The position numbers were made by a program, and so were the translations under genes. Shown here piece by piece: positions 35,266 through 43,428 of a stretch of 64,000 bases of DNA. How positions within the stretch are numbered: the first letter of the stretch is position 1; each line of letters starts with the position of its first letter. The notes under the pieces are model-generated. The model was not told the origin of the DNA. It worked only from the letters and a program-made list of their open reading frames with translations, and searched no databases. The DNA comes from QFOX01 sp033763655. GTDB lineage: Bacteria > Pseudomonadota > Alphaproteobacteria > Rickettsiales > UBA3002. The stretch spans positions 62,001 through 126,000 of the forward strand of contig JANRKD010000001.1 in NCBI GenBank assembly GCA_033763655.1. Direction: 5' to 3'.

Positions 35266-36381
35266 TTAGAGATAGGAAAAAATTTGCCGGAATAATTGCA
35301 ACGCAAAGAGCGGCGGCACGGCATTGCCAATTTGCCTCGCCTGAGAGGTGGTTTTACCATAGAAGTTTATCCAATCAGGAAACGTCTGAAGTCTGGCTTG
35401 CTCGCGAATAGTTAGTCTTCTTGTTCCCTTGAGAGTGACTTTTTTTTGGCGAGAAGTGGATGTTTTGGGCGCATCCAGCCATGCTGGATGGCAATTCCGG
35501 AGAAGCTCCTGCAATTCATTTTGTGGCGCTCTGAATGCAATATCCTCCAGAGGTACAGGGCCAGGAACAAAGGCGGATTGCGCAGGCTCTTCACAAAGAG
35601 CAAATTCATCACCTCGAACACGAAGAGTAAACGCGGGCTCAGTATGAGCATTCCTATTTCTCGGTCCCCGCATTTGCGAATTTGCACGATGCGCAAAGAA
35701 ATTACCCTGTGGCAGCACAATGTCCCCTAGTGCGTCATTGACAGAGTTATACGCATGAGCCTTGTCACAGGGGGCTATCTTCTTTCTTGGATCATAGCAA
35801 AATGCTTCAGGCCAAACGAAGTCTATGCCGCATCGGTTGCCTACGAGAATTGCTCGCTTCCGAAGCTGCGGCACGCCAAATTCTGCCATATTTACGACTT
35901 TGTAGTCTACCTTATACCCTATGGATGCGAAATCCTCTAAAATTTGCCGTAGGATTATGCCTTGGCCAATATTTGTGATGCCTTCCACGTTTTCTAAGAC
36001 AAACCATTTTGGCTGATAGAATTTAACAATCTCTACAAAATGTTTGTATAAGTGATTCCGTGGGTCATCCACAAACCGTAATCCCCGAGCCAAAGAAAAT
36101 CCCTGACAGGGCGGGCCACCGATAATTACGTCAACATCACCTTTACGACTTTTGGGTTTCCAATTGCTGATATTTGCACATGCGACATCATCTGCATAAG
36201 GAAAGATAGATTGATATGTCTTAATCGAATCAGAATCAAAATCGACTGCTCCTAGAGGCTGGCCACCTGCGATAGCGAAACCCACACTTAGGCCTCCGGC
36301 TCCTGAAAATAAATCAAGACAGGTTGGTTTTTGTTTAAGAGGTTGATGAATATCCTCTAATATTGCGGCCATTTTGTTCAT
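35266..36381 (-). CDS. DNA (cytosine-5)-methyltransferase
   Basis: A 371-residue C5 methyltransferase. Motif I is LDLFSGAGGLSVGF, motif IV GGPPCQGFS with the nucleophile Cys92, motif VI FVLENVEG, motif VIII PQLRKRAILVG and motif X RQIGNAVPP. All conserved motifs are intact. The short variable region (about 80 residues) before motif IX defines an unknown target. Its start overlaps the N6-methyltransferase stop by ATGA. It probably protects DNA from the nuclease encoded opposite. Confidence 0.97.
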   Translation of the reverse strand: MNKMAAILEDIHQPLKQKPTCLDLFSGAGGLSVGFAIAGGQPLGAVDFDSDSIKTYQSIFPYADDVACANISNWKPKSRKGDVDVIIGGPPCQGFSLARGLRFVDDPRNHLYKHFVEIVKFYQPKWFVLENVEGITNIGQGIILRQILEDFASIGYKVDYKVVNMAEFGVPQLRKRAILVGNRCGIDFVWPEAFCYDPRKKIAPCDKAHAYNSVNDALGDIVLPQGNFFAHRANSQMRGPRNRNAHTEPAFTLRVRGDEFALCEEPAQSAFVPGPVPLEDIAFRAPQNELQELLRNCHPAWLDAPKTSTSRQKKVTLKGTRRLTIREQARLQTFPDWINFYGKTTSQARQIGNAVPPLFALQLFRQIFSYL

Positions 36382-38237
36382 AATGATTCACCATAAAATT
36401 CTTCGACAGCTTGGTCTAATAGGGACTTAGATTCAAGTGTTTCCCCGTGCTGGATAATTGATGTCACAAACCCGACTATCTTGGCTCGAGCTGCGCTCTC
36501 AACCTGAAAATGTTTGGGTAATGGAAAATCTTTTACAAACGTTTTCTTAAATCTGAATCTTCCTTGTGCTTTTAAATTTCCAACGCTCGAACAGCGATTT
36601 GAAAAATACACTTTAGCCATTTCACTGTTAAGTATGCCTAGCAATGCCAAGTCATTTGAATCAATGAAATATGCCCCATCGGCAACTAAAGTTCCTTCGG
36701 TACAAATGGAGAATCTTTGTTTGGCGGAAAGATCGGGAAAAATGATTTTCTCCTGCAACATATCTTTATAGTAAGAGCAGGCTCTTAAACGATACCACTT
36801 CTCAGCAGAATCAACCTCGTTCCGTTTTTCTAAGATACCGCGATACTTTTCTAGATACTGCAAAAGCTCCCGCGGAGGAATAATAGAATCTTTTGGTATA
36901 AAAAGCAGATGGCTCAATTTCTTGACGCCATGCCAACTTAAGATATTGGATGGAAGGACCACAGGTCTGATCCAATCTTTCTTAATATCCGCGCTGAAAT
37001 CAGCGACCTGCTCTTCATTCAAATAGAATGCTTCAGAATAGCCTGTTCTAATGCCAGAAAAAACAGTTATTCCGAATTCTGATAATGGCTTTGTATTTTT
37101 GAGAAAGCCATCCATCTTCTTAAAACTGACCATGTCGGAATGGAAAGACCAGCCGTGCGAATCTGACATATCCGCATGAACATCCAGCATTGAAGCGAGG
37201 CTAGTCGAGAGTTGTTCTAGATCATCTGTCTTATTCACTTCGCAATATTTTATGGTGCTATTTGGGGAATCTGTTTTTGACAGTGCATAAATGGCGGTGT
37301 GAACGCTTGCTCCACTAAATACTGGAGTTTCACCTAAATCTATCAGTGTAGCTAGATTCGCATTCTTTTTGATAAATTTTCTTACGTTCGCACTGCTTGT
37401 CCCGCGAAGAAACCCTGCTGGAGTAATAAATGCTAAGACTCCATTATTTTTTAGGCAGTTAATGCTGCTGGATATGAAGTAATTATAAAGATCCGCGGAA
37501 CCATAAAACGATTCTGGGAAACTGAGCTTTAAAGAATTTCGATAAGACGCAGATAGGCGCGTTGACCTTACATATGGGGGGTTTCCGATAACAAAATCGT
37601 AGGTTGGCTTAGTGCTTAGAAGATCGCTCGATTCCTTATTACGCTCCAGAAAATCGCCGCACTCGAAAGTCAGCCTACCTGATTTAATATATTCTTCAAT
37701 ATCTAGCTTATTTCTTTCTAATTCAATCTTGATGTTGCAGAGGCTTAAAAAGACTGCGCTAGGGGAAAGATCATTAATCGCTATTATAGGCAGATTATCA
37801 ATTTCTTTTGGATAAATGCCAAGATATGCCTCGATTAATGCTAAGGGAAACACCCCTGCTCCAACGCATGGGTCGAGCCAATTTAATTCCCGAATATCAT
37901 AACGTGCCTCAGATACAATTTTACGCGTCTCTAGTGCTAACGAAACGATCAGATTGGCAACATTCCGTGGCGTTTCCACTACCCCATTATTCAGTCGGCT
38001 TCCGCTCCATGACTCATCGCCAAAAAACAAGCGAGCTATTGAATCGTATGATTGTCCTTTTAGAACAACTAACCGAAGCAATTCTATGAATGTTGCGGGA
38101 GCAATAAGATCCAACCTTTGTATGACTTCCAGGGACCTCTCAATAGTATTGAAAGATGTTGATGCATGCGTTTGCTTTCGGCCTGCACCTAGCCCATCAG
38201 GAATGACGACCCGAACTCGATTCATCAAGGCTGTCAT
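36378..38237 (-). CDS. N6-adenine DNA methyltransferase (Eco57I/TaqI-like)
   Basis: A 619-residue protein. The SAM-binding motif LDPCVGAGVFPLALIE starts at residue 121, and the catalytic NPPY is at 219-222 (VIGNPPYVRS). The C-terminal 250 residues form a TaqI-type specificity domain (IFPDLSAKQRFSICTEGTLVADGAYFI, LGILNSEMAKVYF). It could be a methyltransferase only; I see no nuclease motif at its N terminus. It overlaps both neighbours by four bases, giving the operon HTH - N6-MTase - C5-MTase. Confidence 0.92.
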   Translation of the reverse strand: MTALMNRVRVVIPDGLGAGRKQTHASTSFNTIERSLEVIQRLDLIAPATFIELLRLVVLKGQSYDSIARLFFGDESWSGSRLNNGVVETPRNVANLIVSLALETRKIVSEARYDIRELNWLDPCVGAGVFPLALIEAYLGIYPKEIDNLPIIAINDLSPSAVFLSLCNIKIELERNKLDIEEYIKSGRLTFECGDFLERNKESSDLLSTKPTYDFVIGNPPYVRSTRLSASYRNSLKLSFPESFYGSADLYNYFISSSINCLKNNGVLAFITPAGFLRGTSSANVRKFIKKNANLATLIDLGETPVFSGASVHTAIYALSKTDSPNSTIKYCEVNKTDDLEQLSTSLASMLDVHADMSDSHGWSFHSDMVSFKKMDGFLKNTKPLSEFGITVFSGIRTGYSEAFYLNEEQVADFSADIKKDWIRPVVLPSNILSWHGVKKLSHLLFIPKDSIIPPRELLQYLEKYRGILEKRNEVDSAEKWYRLRACSYYKDMLQEKIIFPDLSAKQRFSICTEGTLVADGAYFIDSNDLALLGILNSEMAKVYFSNRCSSVGNLKAQGRFRFKKTFVKDFPLPKHFQVESAARAKIVGFVTSIIQHGETLESKSLLDQAVEEFYGESL

Positions 38238-38485
38238 TGAAGATTACCAGATTTGATTTTTTGATTATTAATCCACGCTTCTAAGTCGTCTTTGTGAAAG
38301 CGCCATGCATTTCCTACTTTGAAGCTAGGCACTTTACCTTCTGCGGCAAATCGGTAAGCAGTTTTTTCAGCGATTTTTGAGTATCCCGCGAGCTCCTTAA
38401 CAGTCATGATCTCGTTGTCTGGCATAAAAACCTGCACATAATGGCCGCTAGGGTTGAAAATAGTGGAAACAGAATGAATCATCAA
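38234..38485 (-). CDS. Excisionase/MerR-like helix-turn-helix protein
   Basis: An 83-residue protein with an HTH_17-type domain in residues 26-76 (MTVKELAGYSKIAEKTAYRFAAEGKVPSFKVGNAWRFHKDDLEAWI). The first 25 residues may be untranslated, since ATG codons occur at 38485, 38482, 38425 and 38407. It leads the methyltransferase operon with an ATGA overlap, so it may be the controller of the restriction-modification system. Confidence 0.85.
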   Translation of the reverse strand: MMIHSVSTIFNPSGHYVQVFMPDNEIMTVKELAGYSKIAEKTAYRFAAEGKVPSFKVGNAWRFHKDDLEAWINNQKIKSGNLQ

Positions 38486-38490
38486 CTGCT

Positions 38491-39048
38491 TTAACCAGTG
38501 GCTCTCCCCAGCTGAATATCCACGCCTGTCATACGGAATCTGTAGGTCAGCATTTCATTGCTGACCATATAATGATTGCCCGCCGTTTGGTTGCACCAAC
38601 CCTTATTGCGAATGTGGATCAAGGCAGGGCGCGGAAGCAGCAATGCTCCGCCTAGCCAGTCAGCTTCATCTTCCTGTTCTTGATCGAAGTGACTAGGTAT
38701 AAATGATCCGTCTGAGAGTTTGTGGCCTTTTGCTACACTATGGCCAAGAGTAATATGTGCCAACTCATGCATCAGAACGCTGTTGATGCGCGGTTTAGAC
38801 TGGTTCGGATCATAAACGACCATATGGTGCTTGCCTATTTTTAAGGTAAAGGCTGACCAAGCTTCTGCACTGAGCGCATCATTCAAAACTTTTTGAGGCA
38901 CCTCAGGTATTTCAGCGGCGCTTTTGACCCTGATTTGTAGATGGGCGGCTAAGTCAAACGCGTTGAGTGGGGCGCACTCACCCAAGCCAAGCTGCTTACG
39001 CATCTCAACAGATCGTCGTTCGCTTTGCGCTTTGAAACCACGTTTCAA
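38491..39048 (-). CDS. ImmA/IrrE-family metallopeptidase
   Basis: A 185-residue zinc peptidase with HELAH at residues 94-98 and a downstream EDEADWLGGALLLPR helix carrying the third ligand. Members cleave XRE-type repressors, as in ICEBs1 and IrrE-DdrO. Its partner would be the XRE protein whose gene ends two bases upstream. Together they could switch the divergent ubiquitin-like operon, which is inference from layout. Confidence 0.93.
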   Translation of the reverse strand: MKRGFKAQSERRSVEMRKQLGLGECAPLNAFDLAAHLQIRVKSAAEIPEVPQKVLNDALSAEAWSAFTLKIGKHHMVVYDPNQSKPRINSVLMHELAHITLGHSVAKGHKLSDGSFIPSHFDQEQEDEADWLGGALLLPRPALIHIRNKGWCNQTAGNHYMVSNEMLTYRFRMTGVDIQLGRATG

Positions 39049-39050
39049 TG

Positions 39051-39410
39051 TTAATGGCTCGCAGACTTAATCTCTTTTTCAAAAGAATTATATGCTGCGA
39101 GGATTAGCTGACCGAGTGCTTGCGCAGTTTTCTGATCTTTTGATTTTTTAGCTTTAAACATAATCTGGATTTCGGGCGATGATGACTGACTGGGGGCATC
39201 GGCTCCAAAACCAAAATAGCCACGCGCATCAAGCTCGGCCCACGCGAATACTTTCTTCATCGTTTCCATGTCCGACAAATGTCCGTTCTCTATTCTGGAT
39301 AGCGTAGCGGGGCTTGTGCCTATTTCTTTAGCGGCTGCTCGTATTCCCATGCTGCCGCGCTTACGTGCGATCAACTGGCCTATTTCTTCAGGGGATAAAT
39401 CGGGGTTCAT
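39051..39410 (-). CDS. XRE-family repressor
   Basis: A 119-residue protein. Residues 10-60 are an HTH_XRE domain (LIARKRGSMGIRAAAKEIGTSPATLSRIENGHLSDMETMKKVFAWAEL). The C-terminal part (about 75-119) is a helical extension that could be the ImmA cleavage region. It is transcribed away from the ubiquitin-like operon, and two palindromic operators lie directly upstream of its start. Confidence 0.92.
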   Translation of the reverse strand: MNPDLSPEEIGQLIARKRGSMGIRAAAKEIGTSPATLSRIENGHLSDMETMKKVFAWAELDARGYFGFGADAPSQSSSPEIQIMFKAKKSKDQKTAQALGQLILAAYNSFEKEIKSASH

Positions 39411-39418
39411 AAAAAACC

Positions 39419-39454
39419 GTTTCAGTTATGAAAAAACTGTTTCAAAGTTGAAAC
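39419..39454. promoter_or_regulatory. Tandem operators between the XRE repressor and the ubiquitin-like operon
   Basis: GTTTCAAAGTTGAAAC (39439-39454) is a perfect 16-base palindrome with a two-base centre. A related half-conserved copy, GTTTCAGTTATGAAAA, lies at 39419-39434, spaced 20 bases centre to centre, i.e. two helical turns. They begin nine bases upstream of the XRE start and about 115 bases upstream of the multi-ubiquitin start. An ATATGT -10-like box lies 18 bases after TTGAAA. Confidence 0.7.
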
Positions 39455-39567
39455 ACATGTGATAGTGTCTCATATGTAAGACAGTTTTCAGCCAACTCCT
39501 AGATCTCGCACGGGTCAAGCAAAAAGTGTCTTTCATCAAGAACTTCTAGAAACTTTTGGAGACCACG

Positions 39568-40254
39568 ATGACTAAAAATGACACAGAAGAAACAAATGCC
39601 AAGCAGTTATCCTTCGCGGTTAACGGCACTAACTATAAATCCAACGACCCCGTCCTTTCAGGACGGGACATATTACAAAAAGCTGGCTTCAAGCCCGCCA
39701 GTGATCACGTGCTGATCGAGTTGACCAACCCTGGTACGCGTTCAGTAGGCCTCGATGAAACGGTCGATCTTGCAATCCCTGGCCGCGAAGCGTTCTACGC
39801 TTTTTCATCAGACCGCGTCTATAACTTCACCGCTGATGAGCTCGGGTATGAATGGGGTGCCCCCACCATTGCCGAGGCCCAATTACGTGAGGTCACGGGT
39901 GCAGATGATAGCTTAGTCTTCGTTCTGGAGCGTACGGACCAGCCAGATCAGGTGATCGAAGAAGGCGAAAGCGTAGATTTGAACGCGAAAGGCACAGAGC
40001 ATATTCGCACCAAGAAGCGCATTGTGCACATCATCGTGAACGCACGCGAGTATGAAGTCCCGGGCCCCAAGATCACCTATGATCAAGTAGTGGCTCTTGC
40101 CTTCAACCCTGTGCCTAGCGGTCCAGAGGTTCTTTTTACCGTGACGTACCGCAAGGGGCCACCTCAAAACCCCAAAGGCACTTTGCCTGAGGGCCAGTCG
40201 GTAACCATCAAAAACGGGATGATCTTCAATGTCACGCAGACCAATCGCTCGTAG
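39568..40254 (+). CDS. Multi-ubiquitin protein with three tandem ubiquitin-like repeats
   Basis: A 228-residue protein made of three beta-grasp-like repeats: about 12-80 (LSFAVNGTNYKSNDPVLSGRDILQKAGF ... ETVDLAIPG), 81-148 (VYNFTADELGYEWGAPTIAEAQL ... ESVDLNAKG) and 149-228 (VHIIVNAREYEVPGPKITYDQVVALAF ... QSVTIKNGMIFNVT). The recurring pattern of a strand, VPGPKIT-like turn, helix and a final E-x-V-D-L is that of the Pfam Multiubiquitin family. The C terminus (TQTNRS) lacks a di-glycine. The start at 39568 has GGAG seven bases upstream. Its stop overlaps the E1-like gene by 26 bases. It is the presumed protein modifier of this operon. Confidence 0.88.
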   Translation: MTKNDTEETNAKQLSFAVNGTNYKSNDPVLSGRDILQKAGFKPASDHVLIELTNPGTRSVGLDETVDLAIPGREAFYAFSSDRVYNFTADELGYEWGAPTIAEAQLREVTGADDSLVFVLERTDQPDQVIEEGESVDLNAKGTEHIRTKKRIVHIIVNAREYEVPGPKITYDQVVALAFNPVPSGPEVLFTVTYRKGPPQNPKGTLPEGQSVTIKNGMIFNVTQTNRS

Positions 40255-41413
40255 TCCAGACCTTGTGCGCTTGCTGGCGGATGGATACCACATTTCCATC
40301 CGCCATGGCCACCTGGTAGCAACGAAGATCCCGTACGTGAATGCCCAACGGCAAGTCAAATACGGTATCCTCGTTGCTCCACTAACGCTGCGTAATGATG
40401 TGGCGATCCAGCCCGCCGACCACACCATAATGTTCGGGGGAGAATATCCCTGCGATCAACATGGCAAGCCTATCGAAGCTGTTCGCAATAACTCGGATAG
40501 TTTGCGAATAGCGGACGACTTGATCGTGCAACACAGGTTCTCCGCCAAGCCCTCAGCGGGAAATTATGTGGATTTCCACGAAAAGATCGTAACGTACGCG
40601 GCGGCCATCAGTGGCCCCGCACAGATCATCGATCCGGCCGTTAAGCCCAATCCTGGCGGCTTTGTACCCGCAGATGAAACGGAGGATTCCATCTTTAATT
40701 ATATGGATACGGCTTCCCCGCGTGCAGAAATCACAGCCGTTACCGCCAAGCTTGAATGTCGTAAACTGGTGATCATCGGATTGGGTGGTACTGGGAGTTA
40801 TATCCTCGACCAGGTCAGCAAAACGCCTATAGAGCAGATCCATTGTTATGATGGCGATATCTTCGAGCAACATAATGCCTTTCGTGCCCCTGGTGCTGCC
40901 TCGGGCGCTGACCTAGAGGCAGTCATGAAGAAGGTCGACTACTACAAGGCCATATACTCAAAAATGCATCGCGGTATTGTTGCCCATCCGTACTATGTCG
41001 ATGCCAGCAACATCGACGAACTGCGCGATGCCGACTTTGTCTTTATTTGTATCGATGACGGCATTGCGCGGCGGTTTATCATTGAGAAGCTGGAAGAGTT
41101 CGGCATCAGTTTTATCGATGTTGGCATGGGTGTTGTTCTTTGTAGTGACTCACTCGGTGGCATCGTACGCACAACGGCTAGCACCCCAACAGCGCGCGAT
41201 CATGTTTGCAAACGCGTCTCGCTATCCAACACGGAGGATGATAAGAACGAGTATGATAAGAACATCCAAGTTGCCGACTTGAACGCTTTGAATGCGGCGC
41301 TGGCTGTTATCAAATGGAAGAAGTTAAGGGGGTTCTACGTGGACTTGGAGAAAGAGCACCACAGCACCTACACCATCGATGGCAACACCATCGACAGTGA
41401 AGACAGCAAATGA
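40229..41413 (+). CDS. E1-like ThiF-family adenylyltransferase with an N-terminal E2-like/DUF6791 region
   Basis: A 394-residue protein. Residues about 175-360 form a ThiF/E1 Rossmann domain: LVIIGLGGTGSYILDQVSK (glycine loop 184-189), CYDGDIFEQHN with the ATP-contacting Asp, and FVFICIDDG. Residues 1-165 are a separate domain seen with multi-ubiquitin operons. It contains IMFGGEYPCDQHGKPI with Cys75, a possible thioester cysteine of an E2-like fold. The protein would adenylate the modifier C terminus and pass it on. The four-base overlap with the next gene supports a three-gene operon. The acceptor lysine targets are unknown. Confidence 0.85.
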   Translation: MSRRPIARSPDLVRLLADGYHISIRHGHLVATKIPYVNAQRQVKYGILVAPLTLRNDVAIQPADHTIMFGGEYPCDQHGKPIEAVRNNSDSLRIADDLIVQHRFSAKPSAGNYVDFHEKIVTYAAAISGPAQIIDPAVKPNPGGFVPADETEDSIFNYMDTASPRAEITAVTAKLECRKLVIIGLGGTGSYILDQVSKTPIEQIHCYDGDIFEQHNAFRAPGAASGADLEAVMKKVDYYKAIYSKMHRGIVAHPYYVDASNIDELRDADFVFICIDDGIARRFIIEKLEEFGISFIDVGMGVVLCSDSLGGIVRTTASTPTARDHVCKRVSLSNTEDDKNEYDKNIQVADLNALNAALAVIKWKKLRGFYVDLEKEHHSTYTIDGNTIDSEDSK

Positions 41414-41847
41414 AGTCAAACTTTAGCATAGCGCATGAATTTGTTGAGTTCATTCCTCGAGACATGGAGGAGCGAACGCTCTACATCGCCATGGAATTTG
41501 CCACAGCTAGTCATAGATGCTTCTGCGGTTGCGGTGCCGAAGTGGTCACGCCGCTAAGCCCAACAGCGTGGCAACTCTCCTATGACGGAGAAAATGTCTC
41601 TCTTAACCCATCCATTGGCAGCTGGAGCCTACCATGCCAGTCACATTACTGGATTCGTCGAGGAAAAGTTGAGTGGTCATATGCTATGTCGAAAGAAGAG
41701 ATCGCAGCCGTTAAGCGGCGCGATCAAGAAGATACTTTGCATTATCATGGAGCGGTGACCGCCAGTGATGCGCTACAGCGGCCTGCCGCAGAACCATTGC
41801 AGCATAAAGGTGCACTTGCTCGACTTATGGCCTGGCTTTCCAAATAA
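41410..41847 (+). CDS. DUF6527 zinc-binding protein of the ubiquitin-like operon
   Basis: A 145-residue protein with Cys37-x-Cys39-x-Cys41 (HRCFCGCGAEV) and Cys76/His79 (SLPCQSHYWIRRGKVEW), a likely zinc site. The segment TPLSPTAWQLSYDGENVSLNPSIGSW is the family core. DUF6527 genes recur beside multi-ubiquitin and E1-like genes. Its activity is not known to me; it may recognise the modifier or a substrate, or take the place of the JAB peptidase that other such operons carry. The start overlaps the E1 stop by ATGA. No JAB gene follows. Confidence 0.85.
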   Translation: MKSNFSIAHEFVEFIPRDMEERTLYIAMEFATASHRCFCGCGAEVVTPLSPTAWQLSYDGENVSLNPSIGSWSLPCQSHYWIRRGKVEWSYAMSKEEIAAVKRRDQEDTLHYHGAVTASDALQRPAAEPLQHKGALARLMAWLSK

Positions 41848-41848
41848 C

Positions 41849-42853
41849 CTAAAGTCCCCGCGCAGATTGTTTAATGGGTGGTCTGCTTTTCACCGAGCTA
41901 AACCCCATATCGAGTATCTTGCCATTATCGACCGTCACGGTTGCAGCGGCGAGGTGCCCGTCTTTGGCAACGCTTTGGTCGATGCAAATGGCATTGGGTG
42001 ATTCGACCGTCGGATGTTCACCACGCTGCCAATAGTGACCGAAAAAGACGGTGCTATCTTCGAGATTCTGCACCTCACGCATGCGCGCCCTGATATCATC
42101 TGGCGCGGGGACATTCGGGATGTTCTCTGGCGGCACATCGAGAATCACATCCGCGAGCTTCAAATTGGCATCATCGGGATTTGCCCACCATTTCAGCCGT
42201 GCCAATTTACGAGGTGTGCCATCCGCATCATAGAATTTAACACCGGGAGGAAGCGGCACCTCTACCCCTTTGGTCAGCAATTCAATCGCGTCACAGCCGG
42301 GTGTATATTTCACCGCCAATTCATGCCAACGCGTGGGATTTATCGTGCGGTCTGCTCTGAGCAACCCTTCTTTGTTAAGGTAGTCGACCGCTGGCTGGTC
42401 CCACAGCGCATGCACAAAGCGCAGCCCTTCCAGTTCGAGATATACTGGCAACGATTTTATTCACTCAATGTTTTGGGCGGCTCGCTCGGGGTTCTGGGTT
42501 GCTTCATCCAAGAACGCCTGATGCTGGTGGACGTTCCTTGTTCCGTGCCCGCGCAATGGCCTCAACTCGCCACTTTTGTTGGGGTGCTGCGTGTGAAACA
42601 GCGAGGCATTCAGCTCATGATTACCCATAATCGCATGCGCATGACCAGCCTGCACCATGCCACGCACGATGTCGATAACCTCGAAATTCTCTCCGCCACG
42701 ATCAATATAATCGCCGGTGAATACAGCCATGCGGTTGGGCTCAGGGGGAATGTAAACACCATTGCCATCGCGCACGTAGCCAAGCTTCTCAAGCAATGCC
42801 TTCAGTTCAACGGCATGGCCGTGAATATCGCCGATAATGTCGTATTTTTTCAT
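41849..42853 (-). pseudogene. Calcineurin-like metallophosphatase interrupted by an in-frame TGA
   Basis: The first 130 codons give a PrpE-like phosphoesterase N terminus (YDIIGDIHGHAVELKALL, FTGDYIDRGGENFEVID, MGNHELNA). At 42461-42463 a TGA follows NIE, and the same frame continues at once with IKSLPVYLELEGLRFVHALWD through FFGHYW to residue 333. Family members usually have an aromatic residue, often Trp, at this spot, so TGG to TGA is the simplest explanation. Everything else is intact. Its 3' end meets the DUF6527 gene tail to tail with one base between. Confidence 0.85.
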
Positions 42854-42993
42854 GTGCTTAACCTGTTGTTAATGTGGTTATGCCTCAAAAATGCCTTATT
42901 TTATAGCATTTTCAGGCCATTTATTGCATAGGTAGGGGGCAATTACTAACGGAAAATTAACCATTTCACCGTATTGTCAACACAGGAGATTTT

Positions 42994-43425
42994 ATGGCTG
43001 ACCCTCAGAAACCAGCACAACCTGCATCAGCACCCGCCGTCGCCCAGCCTCCGGCGTCGGCAGCGAATGCACCTGCTGCATCGCCAGCGAAAAAGCCGCT
43101 GACTCCTGCAGAGGCAGAACTCCAAAGACTTAAAGGTGATAACTGGGCCGACCCATTTTTCGATCCTAAAATAGCTCGTGAAGTTGCGGATCAACAAACA
43201 CGCGAAGCAGCTATGAGGGCTATTGAGTGGAAGAAAGAGCGCGGTGTGTACCCATGGGAAGAACCCGAATCATCGCAGGATCAACGTGTTGCCCGGCAAC
43301 AAGAAGAATGGTTGCGGCGCGCAGGAATTGATCCAGAAAAGAGTCGAGATGAATATCTGGGCCGAATTAAAGAGGCAATCCGTCAGATCGAAGCACAAAA
43401 AAAAACTGACGGGCGAGGTCGGTAG
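42994..43425 (+). CDS. Hypothetical protein with a Pro/Ala-rich N terminus
   Basis: A 143-residue cytoplasmic protein. Residues 1-45 are Pro/Ala-rich and disordered. Residues 50-143 are charged and helical (RVARQQEEWLRRAGIDPEKSRDEYLGRIKEAIRQIEAQKK). AGGAG lies before the ATG. The zeta-toxin-like gene starts three bases after its stop, so it could encode that protein's antitoxin or chaperone. This is positional inference only. Confidence 0.7.
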   Translation: MADPQKPAQPASAPAVAQPPASAANAPAASPAKKPLTPAEAELQRLKGDNWADPFFDPKIAREVADQQTREAAMRAIEWKKERGVYPWEEPESSQDQRVARQQEEWLRRAGIDPEKSRDEYLGRIKEAIRQIEAQKKTDGRGR

Positions 43426-43428
43426 CTG

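Noticed and set aside
39411..41847. CBASS-type system (E1/E2 accessory genes next to a cyclic nucleotide synthase)
   Set aside because: No nucleotidyltransferase (CD-NTase) or effector gene is next to the ThiF gene; the modifier itself is encoded in the operon.
42461..42463. Reassignment of TGA to tryptophan in this organism
   Set aside because: Many intact genes in the window end with TGA at the expected length, so TGA is a normal stop here.
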